A stretch of DNA of 64,000 nucleotides from Ramlibacter sp. (GTDB taxonomy: Bacteria > Pseudomonadota > Gammaproteobacteria > Burkholderiales > Burkholderiaceae_C): NCBI GenBank assembly GCA_016713005.1, contig JADJPY010000004.1, positions 196,078 to 260,077 of the forward strand. The letters are read 5' to 3'. The stretch's first letter is position 1. The number at the start of each line of letters is the position of its first letter. The notes beneath the pieces were generated by a model. The model saw nothing but the letters and a program-made list of their open reading frames with translations, was not told the origin of the DNA and did not search any database. Made by a program: the position numbers and the translations under genes. This document shows, one piece after another, positions 1 through 7,612 of the stretch.

Positions 1-1
1 G

Positions 2-910
2 CTGGTGCTGACGTATGCGGCCTACAGCGCTTTAAGCGTGGCGCACCAGTCCTGGGGGGCCATGCTGGGCGGCGACGAGGCGCAGCGCAGCCGCATCGTG
101 TCGTGGCGCGAAGGCCTGGGCCTGGTCGGCGTGCTGCTGGCGTCCGTACTGCCGCTGGCCATTGGCCTGCCCTGGACGGTGGCGGTCTTCAGCGCGCTGC
201 TGGTGCTGGCCTGGTGCGCCTGGACGCACGCCCGCGCGCCACAGTCGCGAACGGACCGCCATGCCACCAGTCTGTGGCTGCCGTTCACCCGCCCGGCGTT
301 CCGGCGGCTGTTGGCGGTGTTTGTGCTCAACGGCATCGCCAGCGCGGTGCCGGCCACACTGGTGTTGTTCTTTGTCCAGGACCGGTTGCAGGCGCCGCGC
401 AGTATTGAGCCGGCTTTCCTGGGCAGCTATTTCCTGTGCGCGGCGCTGTCGATCCCCTTGTGGCTCAAGGTGGTGGGCCGCTTTGGGCTGGCCCGCAGCT
501 GGCTGGCCGGCATGGGGCTGGCCATTGCCGTCTTCGTCTGGGCCACCCAGCTGGGCGCGGGCGACGTGCTGCCTTTCATCCTGGTGTGTGCGCTGTCCGG
601 CGTGGCGCTGGGCACCGACCTGGCCTTGCCTAGCGCCATGCTGGCCGGCGTGATTGCCGACGCCGGGGACCGCGGCCAGGCCGAAGGCGCCTACTTTGGC
701 TGGTGGAACTTCGCCACCAAGCTCAACCTGGCCCTGGCCGCCGGTCTGGCGCTTCCGCTGCTGGGCCTGTTTGGCTACACACCCGGCGCGCGTGGCGAAG
801 AAGCGCTTGGCGCACTGGTGGTGGCCTATTGCCTGCTGCCTTGCGCGCTGAAGCTGCTGGCCGCGCTGGCGCTGTACTTCACCATCATCCGACACAAGGC
901 TTCCGCATGA
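2..910 (+). CDS. MFS transporter, GPH cation-symporter type (5' partial)
   Basis: The reading frame is open from the window edge, so the N-terminus is missing; about 302 residues remain. The protein is a run of hydrophobic helices separated by short Arg-rich loops, as in the C-terminal two thirds of a 12-TM major facilitator. The late region with SAMLAGVIADAGDRGQ and YFGWWNFATKLNLALAAG resembles MelB/GPH-family sugar:cation symporters. Its stop overlaps the ATG of the next gene (ATGA), so it belongs to an operon with the DUF3833 lipoprotein, SDR and NTF2-like genes. From memory, a GPH-like transporter sits in the Rhodobacter RpoE/ChrR singlet-oxygen regulon beside cyclopropane-synthase-like genes, which makes a lipid-related role possible. 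The substrate is unknown. Confidence 0.8.
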   Translation: MVLTYAAYSALSVAHQSWGAMLGGDEAQRSRIVSWREGLGLVGVLLASVLPLAIGLPWTVAVFSALLVLAWCAWTHARAPQSRTDRHATSLWLPFTRPAFRRLLAVFVLNGIASAVPATLVLFFVQDRLQAPRSIEPAFLGSYFLCAALSIPLWLKVVGRFGLARSWLAGMGLAIAVFVWATQLGAGDVLPFILVCALSGVALGTDLALPSAMLAGVIADAGDRGQAEGAYFGWWNFATKLNLALAAGLALPLLGLFGYTPGARGEEALGALVVAYCLLPCALKLLAALALYFTIIRHKASA

Positions 911-1443
911 AACGACGCACCCTCCTCGCCGCCAGTGGCGCCACAGCACTCACGGCCCTGGCGGGCTGCGCCGGCCCGCAGGTGAGCGATTACGCCGCCG
1001 AGAAACCGGTGCTGGACCTGCGCCAGTACTTCAACGGCACGCTGGACGCCTGGGGCGTCTTCACCGACCGCTCGGGCAAGGTGGTCAAGCGCTTCACCGT
1101 GGTCATGCAATGCAGCTGGCAGGGCGACGACGGCGTGCTGGACGAGGACTTCACCTACTCTGACGGCACCAAGCAGCGCCGCATCTGGCGCCTGAAGAAG
1201 CTGGCGGACGGCCGCTACAGCGGCCGCGCCGACGACGTGGTGGGCGAAGCCACCGGCCAGGAGCGCGGCTACGCCTTCAACTGGAAGTACACGCTGGCCC
1301 TGCCGGTGGACGGCCGGGTGTTCGACGTCCAGTTTGACGACTGGATGTACCTGATGACCGACAAGGTCATGCTCAACAAGGCCGTGATGAGCAAGTTCGG
1401 CTTCCGGCTGGGGGAAGTGACGCTGTCCTTCACAAAACGATGA
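907..1443 (+). CDS. DUF3833 family lipoprotein
   Basis: 178 residues. The N-terminus MKRRTLLAASGATALTALAGC is a short positively charged lipoprotein signal with the lipobox LAGC, so the mature protein should be lipid-anchored in the periplasm. The body (YFNGTLDAWGVFTDRSGK, WMYLMTDKVMLNKAVMSKFGF) matches the DUF3833 family, a lipocalin-like beta protein of unknown biochemical role found with fatty-acid-modifying genes. It overlaps the upstream transporter by four bases. Its stop is followed within three bases by a dispersed repeat (1446-1500) that separates it from the SDR gene. Confidence 0.85.
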   Translation: MKRRTLLAASGATALTALAGCAGPQVSDYAAEKPVLDLRQYFNGTLDAWGVFTDRSGKVVKRFTVVMQCSWQGDDGVLDEDFTYSDGTKQRRIWRLKKLADGRYSGRADDVVGEATGQERGYAFNWKYTLALPVDGRVFDVQFDDWMYLMTDKVMLNKAVMSKFGFRLGEVTLSFTKR

Positions 1444-1445
1444 CC

Positions 1446-1500
1446 AAATCTGCCCTCAGCCCACGTCCGCTGGACCTGGTCCGCTATCAAAACAATAGCA
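1446..1500 (-). repeat. Dispersed repeat family A, copy 1
   Basis: Read on the minus strand this is a GCTAT...ATAGC inverted repeat, a GGTCC-like spacer, a G-rich GGGCTG core and a final ATTT. It aligns without gaps to the copy at 29187-29240. It starts directly after the DUF3833 stop codon. It therefore encodes the first 20 or so codons of the longest possible SDR reading frame, which argues against that upstream start. Confidence 0.75.
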
Positions 1501-1532
1501 AACCGGGCTTGTTCTCGCCGCTGAACGCACCG

Positions 1533-2285
1533 ATGACCGACTGGCAGGGCCGCTCGGTGTGGCTGGTCGGCGCATCCAGCGGCATCGGTGAGGCCACCGC
1601 CAGCGCCCTGCATGCCCGCGGGGCTCGCGTGGTGGTATCGGCGCGAAGTGCCCCGGCACTCGCCAGATTCACCGACGCGCATCCGGGAGCGGTGGCGTTG
1701 CCGCTGGACGTCACACAAACCGATGCGGTGCTGGCCGCCGCCCAGACCGTCATTGCCGACGCGGGTCTGGACTGCGTCGTGTACTGCGCCGGTCATTACC
1801 GTGAGCAGCGTGCAATGCAGTTCGACCTGGCGGAAATGCTGCGCCACAACGAGGTCAACTACGTCGGGGCGCTGCATGTGCTGGATGCGGTGCTGCCGCA
1901 CCTGCTGCGCCAGGGCGGCGGCCACATCAGCCTGATTGGCAGCGTCGCGGGCTACAGCGGCCTGCCCCAGGGGCTGGCCTACGGCCCGACCAAGGCCGCG
2001 CTGATCAACCTGGCCGAGACGCTGTACACCGACCTGCGCCCCGCAGGCATCGGCGTCAGCCTGATCAATCCCGGCTTCGTCGAGACGCCGCTGACCGCGC
2101 GCAACCGCTTCCACATGCCAGCGCTGATCTCGCCCCAGCAGGCCGCGCAGGAGATCCTGACCGGCTGGGCCAGGGGGCACTTCGAAATCCATTTCCCGCG
2201 CCGCTTCACACGGTGGATGAAGGCCTTGCGCCTGATGCCGTATCGTCTGCTCTTTCCCGCCATCCGCAAGTTCACCGGGCTATGA
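1533..2285 (+). CDS. SDR family NAD(P)-dependent oxidoreductase
   Basis: 250 residues from ATG 1533. A Rossmann SDR: the cofactor glycine motif GASSGIG is at residues 10-16, a CAGHYRE segment replaces the usual NNAG, the catalytic Ser is in SLIGSVAGYSG, and the YGPTK segment supplies the Tyr-x-x-x-Lys pair. The frame also opens at ATG 1440, overlapping the DUF3833 stop, but residues 1-20 of that version are encoded by the dispersed repeat at 1446-1500, so the shorter start is preferred. No strong Shine-Dalgarno is seen at either start, which leaves some doubt. The gene overlaps the NTF2-like gene by ATGA. The operon context suggests work on a lipid or other hydrophobic carbonyl substrate. Confidence 0.85.
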   Translation: MTDWQGRSVWLVGASSGIGEATASALHARGARVVVSARSAPALARFTDAHPGAVALPLDVTQTDAVLAAAQTVIADAGLDCVVYCAGHYREQRAMQFDLAEMLRHNEVNYVGALHVLDAVLPHLLRQGGGHISLIGSVAGYSGLPQGLAYGPTKAALINLAETLYTDLRPAGIGVSLINPGFVETPLTARNRFHMPALISPQQAAQEILTGWARGHFEIHFPRRFTRWMKALRLMPYRLLFPAIRKFTGL

Positions 2286-2710
2286 CCGACGCCACCGACC
2301 GCATCGTGCGCTTCTTCGAGGCTCTCGAGCCCGCTGACCTGCCGCGCCTGTCAGAGATCTACAGCGACGAGGCCGTCTTCAAGGACCCGTTCAACGAGGT
2401 GCGCGGCGTGCCGGCGATCCAGCGGATCTTTGCCCACATGTTCGAGTCACTGGACGAACCGCGCTTTCGCATCACGGCGCGCATCGCGGGCAACGGCGAA
2501 TGCTTCCTGGCGTGGGAGTTCACGTTTCGCATGCGTCGCCTGCGCCGTGGCGTGCCGCAATGCATCCGCGGCGGCTCGCACCTGCAGCTGGCACCCGACG
2601 GGCGCATCACGCTGCACCGCGACTATTGGGACGCGGCCGAGGAACTGTACGAAAAGCTGCCCGGACTGGGCATGCTGATGCGCTGGCTGCGCCGAAGCGC
2701 TGCCACGTAG
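2282..2710 (+). CDS. Nuclear transport factor 2 (SnoaL-like) family protein
   Basis: 142 residues. The sequence runs RIVRFFEALEPADLPRLSEIYSDEAVFKDPF, then HMFESL, and ends with HRDYWDAAEELYEKLPGLG. This is the cone-shaped alpha+beta NTF2-like fold with the DPF and RDYWD segments common in small proteins next to SDRs in photooxidative-stress operons. The start overlaps the SDR stop (ATGA). The stop lies only ten bases from the stop of the convergent GST gene. The substrate or ligand is unknown. Confidence 0.85.
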   Translation: MTDATDRIVRFFEALEPADLPRLSEIYSDEAVFKDPFNEVRGVPAIQRIFAHMFESLDEPRFRITARIAGNGECFLAWEFTFRMRRLRRGVPQCIRGGSHLQLAPDGRITLHRDYWDAAEELYEKLPGLGMLMRWLRRSAAT

Positions 2711-2720
2711 GCCCACGCCC

Positions 2721-3359
2721 TCAAGCCACGGCGGGGCGGGTGTCCTGGAAGCTCTGGCGCTGCATCAGCTTCTCGTACAGGCGCGCCAGGTTGGGGTGCG
2801 CCGTGCGCCAGTCGATCTCGGGGAAGCGGAAATCGAGGTAGCCCAGGGTGCAGCCGACGGCGATGTCGGCCAGGCTGATGTGCACGCCTGTGCCCGCACA
2901 GTGCGCCTTTTCGCCCAGGCCACGTCCCATGGCCTGAAGGCCCCCCTGGATCTTGTCCATCTGTCGCTCAATCCATGCCGGGCTGCGCTGGGCCTTGGTC
3001 CGCCCACCCCAGGTGGCTTCCAGGCGCGCCAGGATCGCAGCGTCCAGCACCCCGTCGGCCAGCGCCTCCCAGGTCTTGACCTCGGCCCGCTCGCGGCCCA
3101 TGGCGGGAATCAACTTGCCCACGGGTGACAGCGTGTCCAGGTATTCGACGATCACGCGGGAGTCAAACAGGGCGTCTTCGGAGCCATTGACGCCTTCCAT
3201 GACCAGGCAGGGCACCTTGCCCAGCGGGTTGGATTGCGCAATGGTGGTGTCCGCCGACCAGACATCTTCGGTAACAAACTGGTAGTCCAGTTTCTTCTCC
3301 GCCATGACGATGCGAACCTTGCGCACGTAGGGGCTGGTGATGGCGCCGATCAATTTCAT
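2721..3359 (-). CDS. Glutathione S-transferase family protein
   Basis: 212 residues starting MKLIGAITSPYVRKVRIVM. The N-terminal thioredoxin-like domain has the SPYVRKV helix start, the cis-proline loop NPLGKVPCLV and the DSRVIVEYLD segment that binds the glutathione gamma-glutamyl group. The all-helical C-terminal domain follows (ALADGVLDAAILARLE, HISLADIAVGCTLGYLDFRFP). There is no Cys at the active position, so a Ser-type or YfcF/YibF-like enzyme is likely. Substrate not predictable. It is transcribed away from purB. Confidence 0.88.
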   Translation of the reverse strand: MKLIGAITSPYVRKVRIVMAEKKLDYQFVTEDVWSADTTIAQSNPLGKVPCLVMEGVNGSEDALFDSRVIVEYLDTLSPVGKLIPAMGRERAEVKTWEALADGVLDAAILARLEATWGGRTKAQRSPAWIERQMDKIQGGLQAMGRGLGEKAHCAGTGVHISLADIAVGCTLGYLDFRFPEIDWRTAHPNLARLYEKLMQRQSFQDTRPAVA

Positions 3360-3452
3360 TGGTGTTCTTGCCTGTAGTCCCTTGGGAAAACCATTTTATA
3401 GAGCATGTCTGGCGCAAGCCTTTTGGCGGGAAATGTCCCGTGGTGCATTCCC

Positions 3453-3464
3453 TACAATCCGGAC
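3453..3464 (+). promoter_or_regulatory. purB promoter -10 element, probable leaderless start
   Basis: TACAAT at 3453-3458 lies six bases before the purB ATG at 3465. A transcript starting at the normal distance would begin at or beside the A of ATG. No Shine-Dalgarno precedes the start, and no clear -35 box is seen. Confidence 0.45.
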
Positions 3465-4862
3465 ATGACTTTTTCCACGATCACGGCCCTTTCTCCGCTG
3501 GACGGCCGTTATGCGGCCAAGCTGGCCACGCTGCGCCCGCTGATGAGCGAACTGGGTTACATGCATCGTCGCGTCCAGGTGGAGTTGACCTGGTTTGTGG
3601 CCCTGAGCGACGCCGGCTTCTCCGAATTCAAGCCTCTGTCGGCCGAAGCCCGCACTTACTTGCATGGACTGGTCACTGGTTTTTCCGAATCCGACGGCCT
3701 GGCGATCAAGGAAATCGAGAAGACCACCAATCACGATGTGAAGGCGGTGGAGTACTGGCTCAAGGACCGCTTCAAGGGTCGCGCCGAGCTGGAGGCCGCC
3801 AGCGAGTTCGTCCATTTCGCCTGCACCAGTGAGGACATCAACAACACCAGCCATGCGCTTCAACTGCATGCCGCGCGCGCGGAGGTGGTCCTGCCCGGAC
3901 TGGACGCCCTGGTCGAGCGGTTGCGGCAGATGGCGCACGCCCATGCGCAGGTGCCCATGCTCAGCCGCACCCATGGCCAGACGGCCAGCCCCACCACCGT
4001 GGGCAAGGAGCTCGCCAATGTCGCCGTGCGCCTGGCGACGGCACGCACGCGCATCGCCACGGTCGCATTGATGGCCAAGATGAACGGGGCCGTGGGCAAC
4101 TACAACGCACACCTCAGCGCCTGGCCTGAGTTTGACTGGGAGGGCTTCAGCCGGCGCGTCGTGGAAACGCCCGTGCCTGCCACACCCGGCGCACCCTGGG
4201 GGCTGGGTCTGACGTTCCAGCCGTACAGCATCCAGATCGAGCCGCACGATTACATGGCCGAGCTGTTTGATGCGGTGGCGCGCGCCAACACCATACTGAT
4301 CGACCTGGCCCGTGACATCTGGGGTTATGTCAGCCTGGGTTACTTCAAGCAACGCCTGAAGGCCGGCGAAATCGGCTCGTCGACCATGCCGCACAAGGTC
4401 AACCCGATTGACTTCGAGAACGCCGAGGGCAATCTGGGCCTGGCCAACGCGATGCTGCGCCACCTGAGCGAGAAGCTCCCCGTCAGCCGCTGGCAGCGCG
4501 ACCTGACCGACAGCACCGTGCTGCGCAACATGGGCGTGGCGCTGGGCTACGCCGCGCTGGCCTGGCAGTCGCTGATGACCGGGTTAAACAAACTGGAGCT
4601 GAACGAGGAGGCCCTGGCGGCCGACCTGGACGGTGCGTGGGAAGTGCTGGCGGAGCCGATCCAGACCGTGATGCGCCGATACGGGGTGCAGGGCGCCTAC
4701 GAAAAGCTCAAGGAAATCACCCGTGGCAAGACGGTGCGTGCAGAAGACCTGCATGGGCTGATCCGTTCGCTGGACATCCCCCAGGCCGAAAAAGACCGAT
4801 TGCTGGCCATGACACCGGCCAGCTACACCGGCAAGGCGGCGGAACTGGCGCGGCGCGCCTGA
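3465..4862 (+). CDS. purB: Adenylosuccinate lyase
   Basis: 465 residues, close to the E. coli enzyme (456). It catalyses two fumarate-releasing steps: SAICAR to AICAR in purine synthesis, and adenylosuccinate to AMP. Family marks are LSPLDGRYAAK at the N-terminus, the TSEDINN loop, SRTHGQTASPTTVGKE with the catalytic His, and the flexible signature loop GEIGSSTMPHKVNPIDFENAEGN with the catalytic Ser. The frame opens 60 bases earlier, but homologues begin at MTFSTITALSPLDG and a TACAAT -10 box lies just before this ATG. A family B repeat follows the stop. Confidence 0.97.
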   Translation: MTFSTITALSPLDGRYAAKLATLRPLMSELGYMHRRVQVELTWFVALSDAGFSEFKPLSAEARTYLHGLVTGFSESDGLAIKEIEKTTNHDVKAVEYWLKDRFKGRAELEAASEFVHFACTSEDINNTSHALQLHAARAEVVLPGLDALVERLRQMAHAHAQVPMLSRTHGQTASPTTVGKELANVAVRLATARTRIATVALMAKMNGAVGNYNAHLSAWPEFDWEGFSRRVVETPVPATPGAPWGLGLTFQPYSIQIEPHDYMAELFDAVARANTILIDLARDIWGYVSLGYFKQRLKAGEIGSSTMPHKVNPIDFENAEGNLGLANAMLRHLSEKLPVSRWQRDLTDSTVLRNMGVALGYAALAWQSLMTGLNKLELNEEALAADLDGAWEVLAEPIQTVMRRYGVQGAYEKLKEITRGKTVRAEDLHGLIRSLDIPQAEKDRLLAMTPASYTGKAAELARRA

Positions 4863-4868
4863 AAAAAT

Positions 4869-4944
4869 GACCCCCTCGGTCGTGCACTTCGTGTCACTCC
4901 CTGCCCCCGAGGGGGCCGCGTGTCGCCTTGGGGCGGCCCGACGG
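4869..4944 (+). repeat. Dispersed repeat family B, copy 1
   Basis: A CCCCCTCGG...GTGTCACT...GCCCCCGAGGGGGCC...GCCTTGGGGCGGCCCG segment between purB and yaeQ. It aligns over its whole length with 42930-43007. It contains a CCCCCGAGGGGG-type palindrome and could fold as a strong GC hairpin. It looks like a short dispersed repeat of the kind common in Comamonadaceae genomes. Confidence 0.7.
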
Positions 4945-4954
4945 TGAAACATCC

Positions 4955-5515
4955 ATGGCCCTGAAATCCACCATCTTCAAGGCGGCGCTGCAGATCGCCG
5001 ACATTGACCACGGCTACTACGCCGACCATGCGCTGACGCTGGCGCGCCACCCGAGCGAGACCGACGAACGCATGATGATCCGGCTGGCGGCGCTGGCGAT
5101 CCATGCCCACCAGCTGCAGACCATGTGCAACGGGGACGGCACATTGGGGTTTGGGGCCGGCCTGTCAGACCCCGATGACCCGGATGTCTACCTGCGTGAT
5201 TTCACGGGCCAGACACGTCTTTGGATTGAAGTAGGGCAGCCCGAGGACAAGCCCGTCATCAAGGCCTGTGGCAAAGCCGACCAGGTCCTGGTGTATTGCT
5301 TCAACCATGCCGCCGAGATCTGGTGGCGCGGCATCGAGAACAAGCTCACACGGCCGCAGAACCTGGGCGTATTCCGAGTGCCCACAGGGGCATCCCAAGC
5401 ACTGGCCAAACTGGCACAGCGCAGCATGCAGCTGCAGGCGACCGTGCAGGAGGGCGTGCTGACGCTGGGCGACGCCGCCAACACCGTCGATATCGAGCCC
5501 GTGCGCCTGAAGTAG
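4955..5515 (+). CDS. YaeQ family protein
   Basis: 186 residues starting MALKSTIFKAALQIADIDHGYY, the typical YaeQ N-terminus, followed by ADHALTLARHPSETDERMMIRLAALAIHA. YaeQ proteins adopt a PD-(D/E)XK nuclease-like fold (IWIEVGQPE and VLVYCFN segments here), but no activity is established; older suppressor data linked YaeQ to RfaH loss. The start is set by family alignment. The frame extends 27 bases upstream into the family B repeat, which is unlikely to be coding. Confidence 0.9.
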   Translation: MALKSTIFKAALQIADIDHGYYADHALTLARHPSETDERMMIRLAALAIHAHQLQTMCNGDGTLGFGAGLSDPDDPDVYLRDFTGQTRLWIEVGQPEDKPVIKACGKADQVLVYCFNHAAEIWWRGIENKLTRPQNLGVFRVPTGASQALAKLAQRSMQLQATVQEGVLTLGDAANTVDIEPVRLK

Positions 5516-5542
5516 CCAGCCCCGCGGGACGGCGGGATGGGA

Positions 5543-5980
5543 TCAGGCCGACGCCGGCGCTATTTCCGCCCGATCACCCTCGACCGCGCGCTCGGCATAG
5601 CGGTTGAATCGCCAGGCTTCACCCTGGAAGGTGATGCGCCGCCACACTTGTCGCTTTTCGGGCGGGCTCAGCTCGGGCCATCTCTGTACCTCATCGAAGG
5701 TACGTCCGCAACCCTTGCATACGGGATCACCCTGGCTGGTTGAACAGATGGCGATGCAGGGTGTATCCGGCGTGGTGTCATACCAGGCGCGCCACGCTGC
5801 CCAGGCTTTGGCCGGAAAGCCGCGCACGGCCGCCTCGTCTTCTCGCCCATACACCATCAGGGCATACACCTCGGCCAGGGCCCGGACCTGGGGCGCCAAG
5901 GTGACGCCATCAACCGAGGGCTCGCGCTGGCGCCACCAGTTGATGGCAGCTTCGATGTCGGTGATGTGGATGGAAGACAT
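5543..5980 (-). CDS. DUF3717-DUF1289 two-domain protein
   Basis: 145 residues. Residues 1-55 (ITDIEAAINWWRQREP, ALAEVYALMVYGRED) match DUF3717. Residues 72-120 match DUF1289, a small Cys-rich putative metal-binding domain: PDTPCIAICS, then CKGCGRTFDEVQRW and a WRRI ending. The two units occur here as one reading frame. The Cys pattern C-x3-C-x8-C-x2-C suggests Fe-S or Zn binding. Function unknown. It is convergent with yaeQ and divergent from the Mn-riboswitch/terC unit. Confidence 0.82.
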   Translation of the reverse strand: MSSIHITDIEAAINWWRQREPSVDGVTLAPQVRALAEVYALMVYGREDEAAVRGFPAKAWAAWRAWYDTTPDTPCIAICSTSQGDPVCKGCGRTFDEVQRWPELSPPEKRQVWRRITFQGEAWRFNRYAERAVEGDRAEIAPASA

Positions 5981-6067
5981 GGGGCAGCAGCAAAAGCCAT
6001 CTTATCTGGCGACAAGCCTCCCTGAAAAAGGGCCGGGCTTCCAAGGGTTTGTACGTAACCTTACTGA

Positions 6068-6097
6068 TTGAAGGGGCGGGGCAGCCTGCCCTACAAT
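6068..6097 (+). promoter_or_regulatory. Promoter of the riboswitch-terC unit
   Basis: TTGAAG at 6068-6073 and TACAAT at 6092-6097, separated by 18 bases, form a good sigma-70 promoter. The predicted transcript start (about 6104) coincides with the 5' end of the riboswitch aptamer. The rest of the 382-base gap before terC is riboswitch and expression platform. Confidence 0.65.
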
Positions 6098-6104
6098 CCG
6101 CTCA

Positions 6105-6251
6105 CGAAGGGGAGTAGCTCCCGACTGTTGGTGCACAGGGAAGTGCCAAAAGGCATTGCGCCAACGGTTATCGACAGGTCGTCATTACGAAGCACAACTT
6201 CCGGCCTGTTGGGCACATATCTGCATGACACCATGCCGAGCCAGACCTTCG
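6105..6251 (+). ncRNA. yybP-ykoY family Mn2+ riboswitch
   Basis: The conserved GGGGAGTAGC loop strand is at 6109-6118, just after the predicted transcript start, and a second conserved strand GCCGAGCCAGACC lies at 6235-6247. P1 closes exactly: CGAAGG (6105-6110) pairs with CCTTCG (6246-6251). The 3' P1 strand can instead pair with TCGAAG at 6275-6280, with inner pairing AACCT/AGGTT, so aptamer and downstream hairpin are mutually exclusive. The gene behind it is a TerC/Alx-type membrane protein, a classic target of this Mn2+-sensing class. Recognised by eye; a covariance-model search would confirm it. Confidence 0.78.
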
Positions 6252-6280
6252 ATTGGAACCTGATCCAGGTTTGGTCGAAG
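6247..6280 (+). promoter_or_regulatory. Expression-platform hairpin of the Mn2+ riboswitch
   Basis: CTTCGA (6247-6252) pairs with TCGAAG (6275-6280), and AACCT (6257-6261) with AGGTT (6267-6271). Formation consumes the 3' half of P1. No T-run follows, so control is more likely at translation than by intrinsic termination. The terC ribosome-binding site (CGGAG) is about 70 bases further on. Confidence 0.55.
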
Positions 6281-6362
6281 TGCGTCTGTGATTCTCGGCA
6301 ATCACGTTCCCTCTGACGTTCCCGGATCCGGTTGGTAATCGAACCGACTCGGAGTATTCGTC

Positions 6363-7073
6363 ATGGAGTTTTTGTCTGCCCCCTGGTGGTCGGCTTTGCT
6401 GGCCATCATCCTCATCGACCTTGTCCTCGCTGGCGACAACGCCATCGTCATCGCGCTCGCTGCGCGCAGCCTTCCCCCACACCTCCAGAAGAAAGCCGTG
6501 GTCTGGGGCACCGTGGGCGCAGTCGTGGTGCGCTCTGCCATGACCGTGGGCGTCGTCTGGCTGCTGAAGATCCCTGGCTTGATGCTCGTGGGCGGCATCG
6601 CGCTGCTCTGGATCGCCTACAAGCTGATCGGCAGCGACGGGGATGACGGCAAGGACGGACATCCTGCCGCAACCACCTTCTGGGGCGCGATGAAGACCAT
6701 CGTGATTGCCGACGCCATCATGGGCGTGGACAACGTGCTGGGAGTCGCGGGCGCTGCGCACGGCTCGTTTGACCTGGTCGTCATCGGTCTTCTCATCAGC
6801 ATCCCGATCGTGGTCTTTGGCAGCACCCTGGTGCTCAAGCTGGTGGAACGCTTTCCCTCGATCATGTATCTCGGCGCAGGCGTTCTGGCCTTTACTGCCG
6901 GCAAGATGATCGTCAACGAGAAGCTGCTGGAAAACATCTTCAAGGGCCCCGACACGGCACACCAGGTTGCGTACTGGTCCGTCTGCGTCGTCGCCATCGT
7001 CGCCGTGCTCGCTGCCGGCTGGCTGGCCAACCGTCACAACAACCCGAACGAGCGCCAAGGCCACGCGGCCTGA
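6363..7073 (+). CDS. TerC family membrane protein (Alx/YkoY-like, Mn2+-linked)
   Basis: 236 residues with about seven TM helices. The two TerC hallmark segments are present: LIDLVLAGDNAIVIALAAR near the N-terminus and IVIADAIMGVDNVLGVAG in the middle. Their Asp and Asn residues form the presumed ion site. The Asp-rich cytoplasmic loop SDGDDGKDG follows helix 3. TerC proteins of the Alx/MeeY/MeeF type export or handle Mn2+, partly to load secreted enzymes. The upstream yybP-ykoY riboswitch supports Mn2+-induced expression. A CGGAG ribosome-binding site precedes ATG. Confidence 0.9.
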   Translation: MEFLSAPWWSALLAIILIDLVLAGDNAIVIALAARSLPPHLQKKAVVWGTVGAVVVRSAMTVGVVWLLKIPGLMLVGGIALLWIAYKLIGSDGDDGKDGHPAATTFWGAMKTIVIADAIMGVDNVLGVAGAAHGSFDLVVIGLLISIPIVVFGSTLVLKLVERFPSIMYLGAGVLAFTAGKMIVNEKLLENIFKGPDTAHQVAYWSVCVVAIVAVLAAGWLANRHNNPNERQGHAA

Positions 7074-7126
7074 GCGCGCGCATGCGATTTCCTCCCCGAT
7101 TCCAACCCCAAGAAAAGGAGCTCATC

Positions 7127-7594
7127 ATGGAAAAAATCATTGTGTATGTGGACGACGCCGCCCACGCGCAACAACAACTCACCCCCATGAACGGCCGCGA
7201 CGCTCAGGGAGCGCCGGCCGAACCCACCCACTGGGTGGTGGTGGCGTGCGCGCCCCGGGTAACCCGCCACGTGAGCAAGTGGGTCAGTCACAGCGCGCGT
7301 GAGAGCTGGCGCGCCAAGTGGGCAGAAAAGGTCTTTGACCAGATCGTGCCCGCGCTCAGCACCCCCGGCAATACGGTCACAACCGTGCTCGCGAAGGGGC
7401 CGCTGACGGAATTGACCCAGAAACTCAAGGCGGAGCACGGGGCATCTTCCAGGGTGCTGGACGCCCGCCGGCCCAAGCTGGGTCAGGACTTGCAGCCTGT
7501 GACCCCCGACCAGCCAGCGCCCCAGGACGGTCGCTGGACACTGCCGGGAGCCGTGGTGGGCATGGGCGCCGTGCTGGTGCTCGCAGCCGAATAG
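7127..7594 (+). CDS. Hypothetical protein, C-terminal hydrophobic segment
   Basis: 155 residues starting MEKIIVYVDDAAHAQQQL, with a strong AAAGGAG ribosome-binding site eight bases upstream; the frame opens earlier at 7082 but has no such site. The beginning reads like a beta-alpha-beta nucleotide- or USP-like strand (KIIVYVDD, HWVVVACAPRVTRHVSKWV). A Pro/Gln-rich linker leads to a short hydrophobic end (LPGAVVGMGAVLVLAA). It follows terC by 53 bases on the same strand, so it may be co-transcribed under Mn2+ control. I do not recognise the family. Confidence 0.7.
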   Translation: MEKIIVYVDDAAHAQQQLTPMNGRDAQGAPAEPTHWVVVACAPRVTRHVSKWVSHSARESWRAKWAEKVFDQIVPALSTPGNTVTTVLAKGPLTELTQKLKAEHGASSRVLDARRPKLGQDLQPVTPDQPAPQDGRWTLPGAVVGMGAVLVLAAE

Positions 7595-7612
7595 GTACCG
7601 CCGCCGGCCCAT

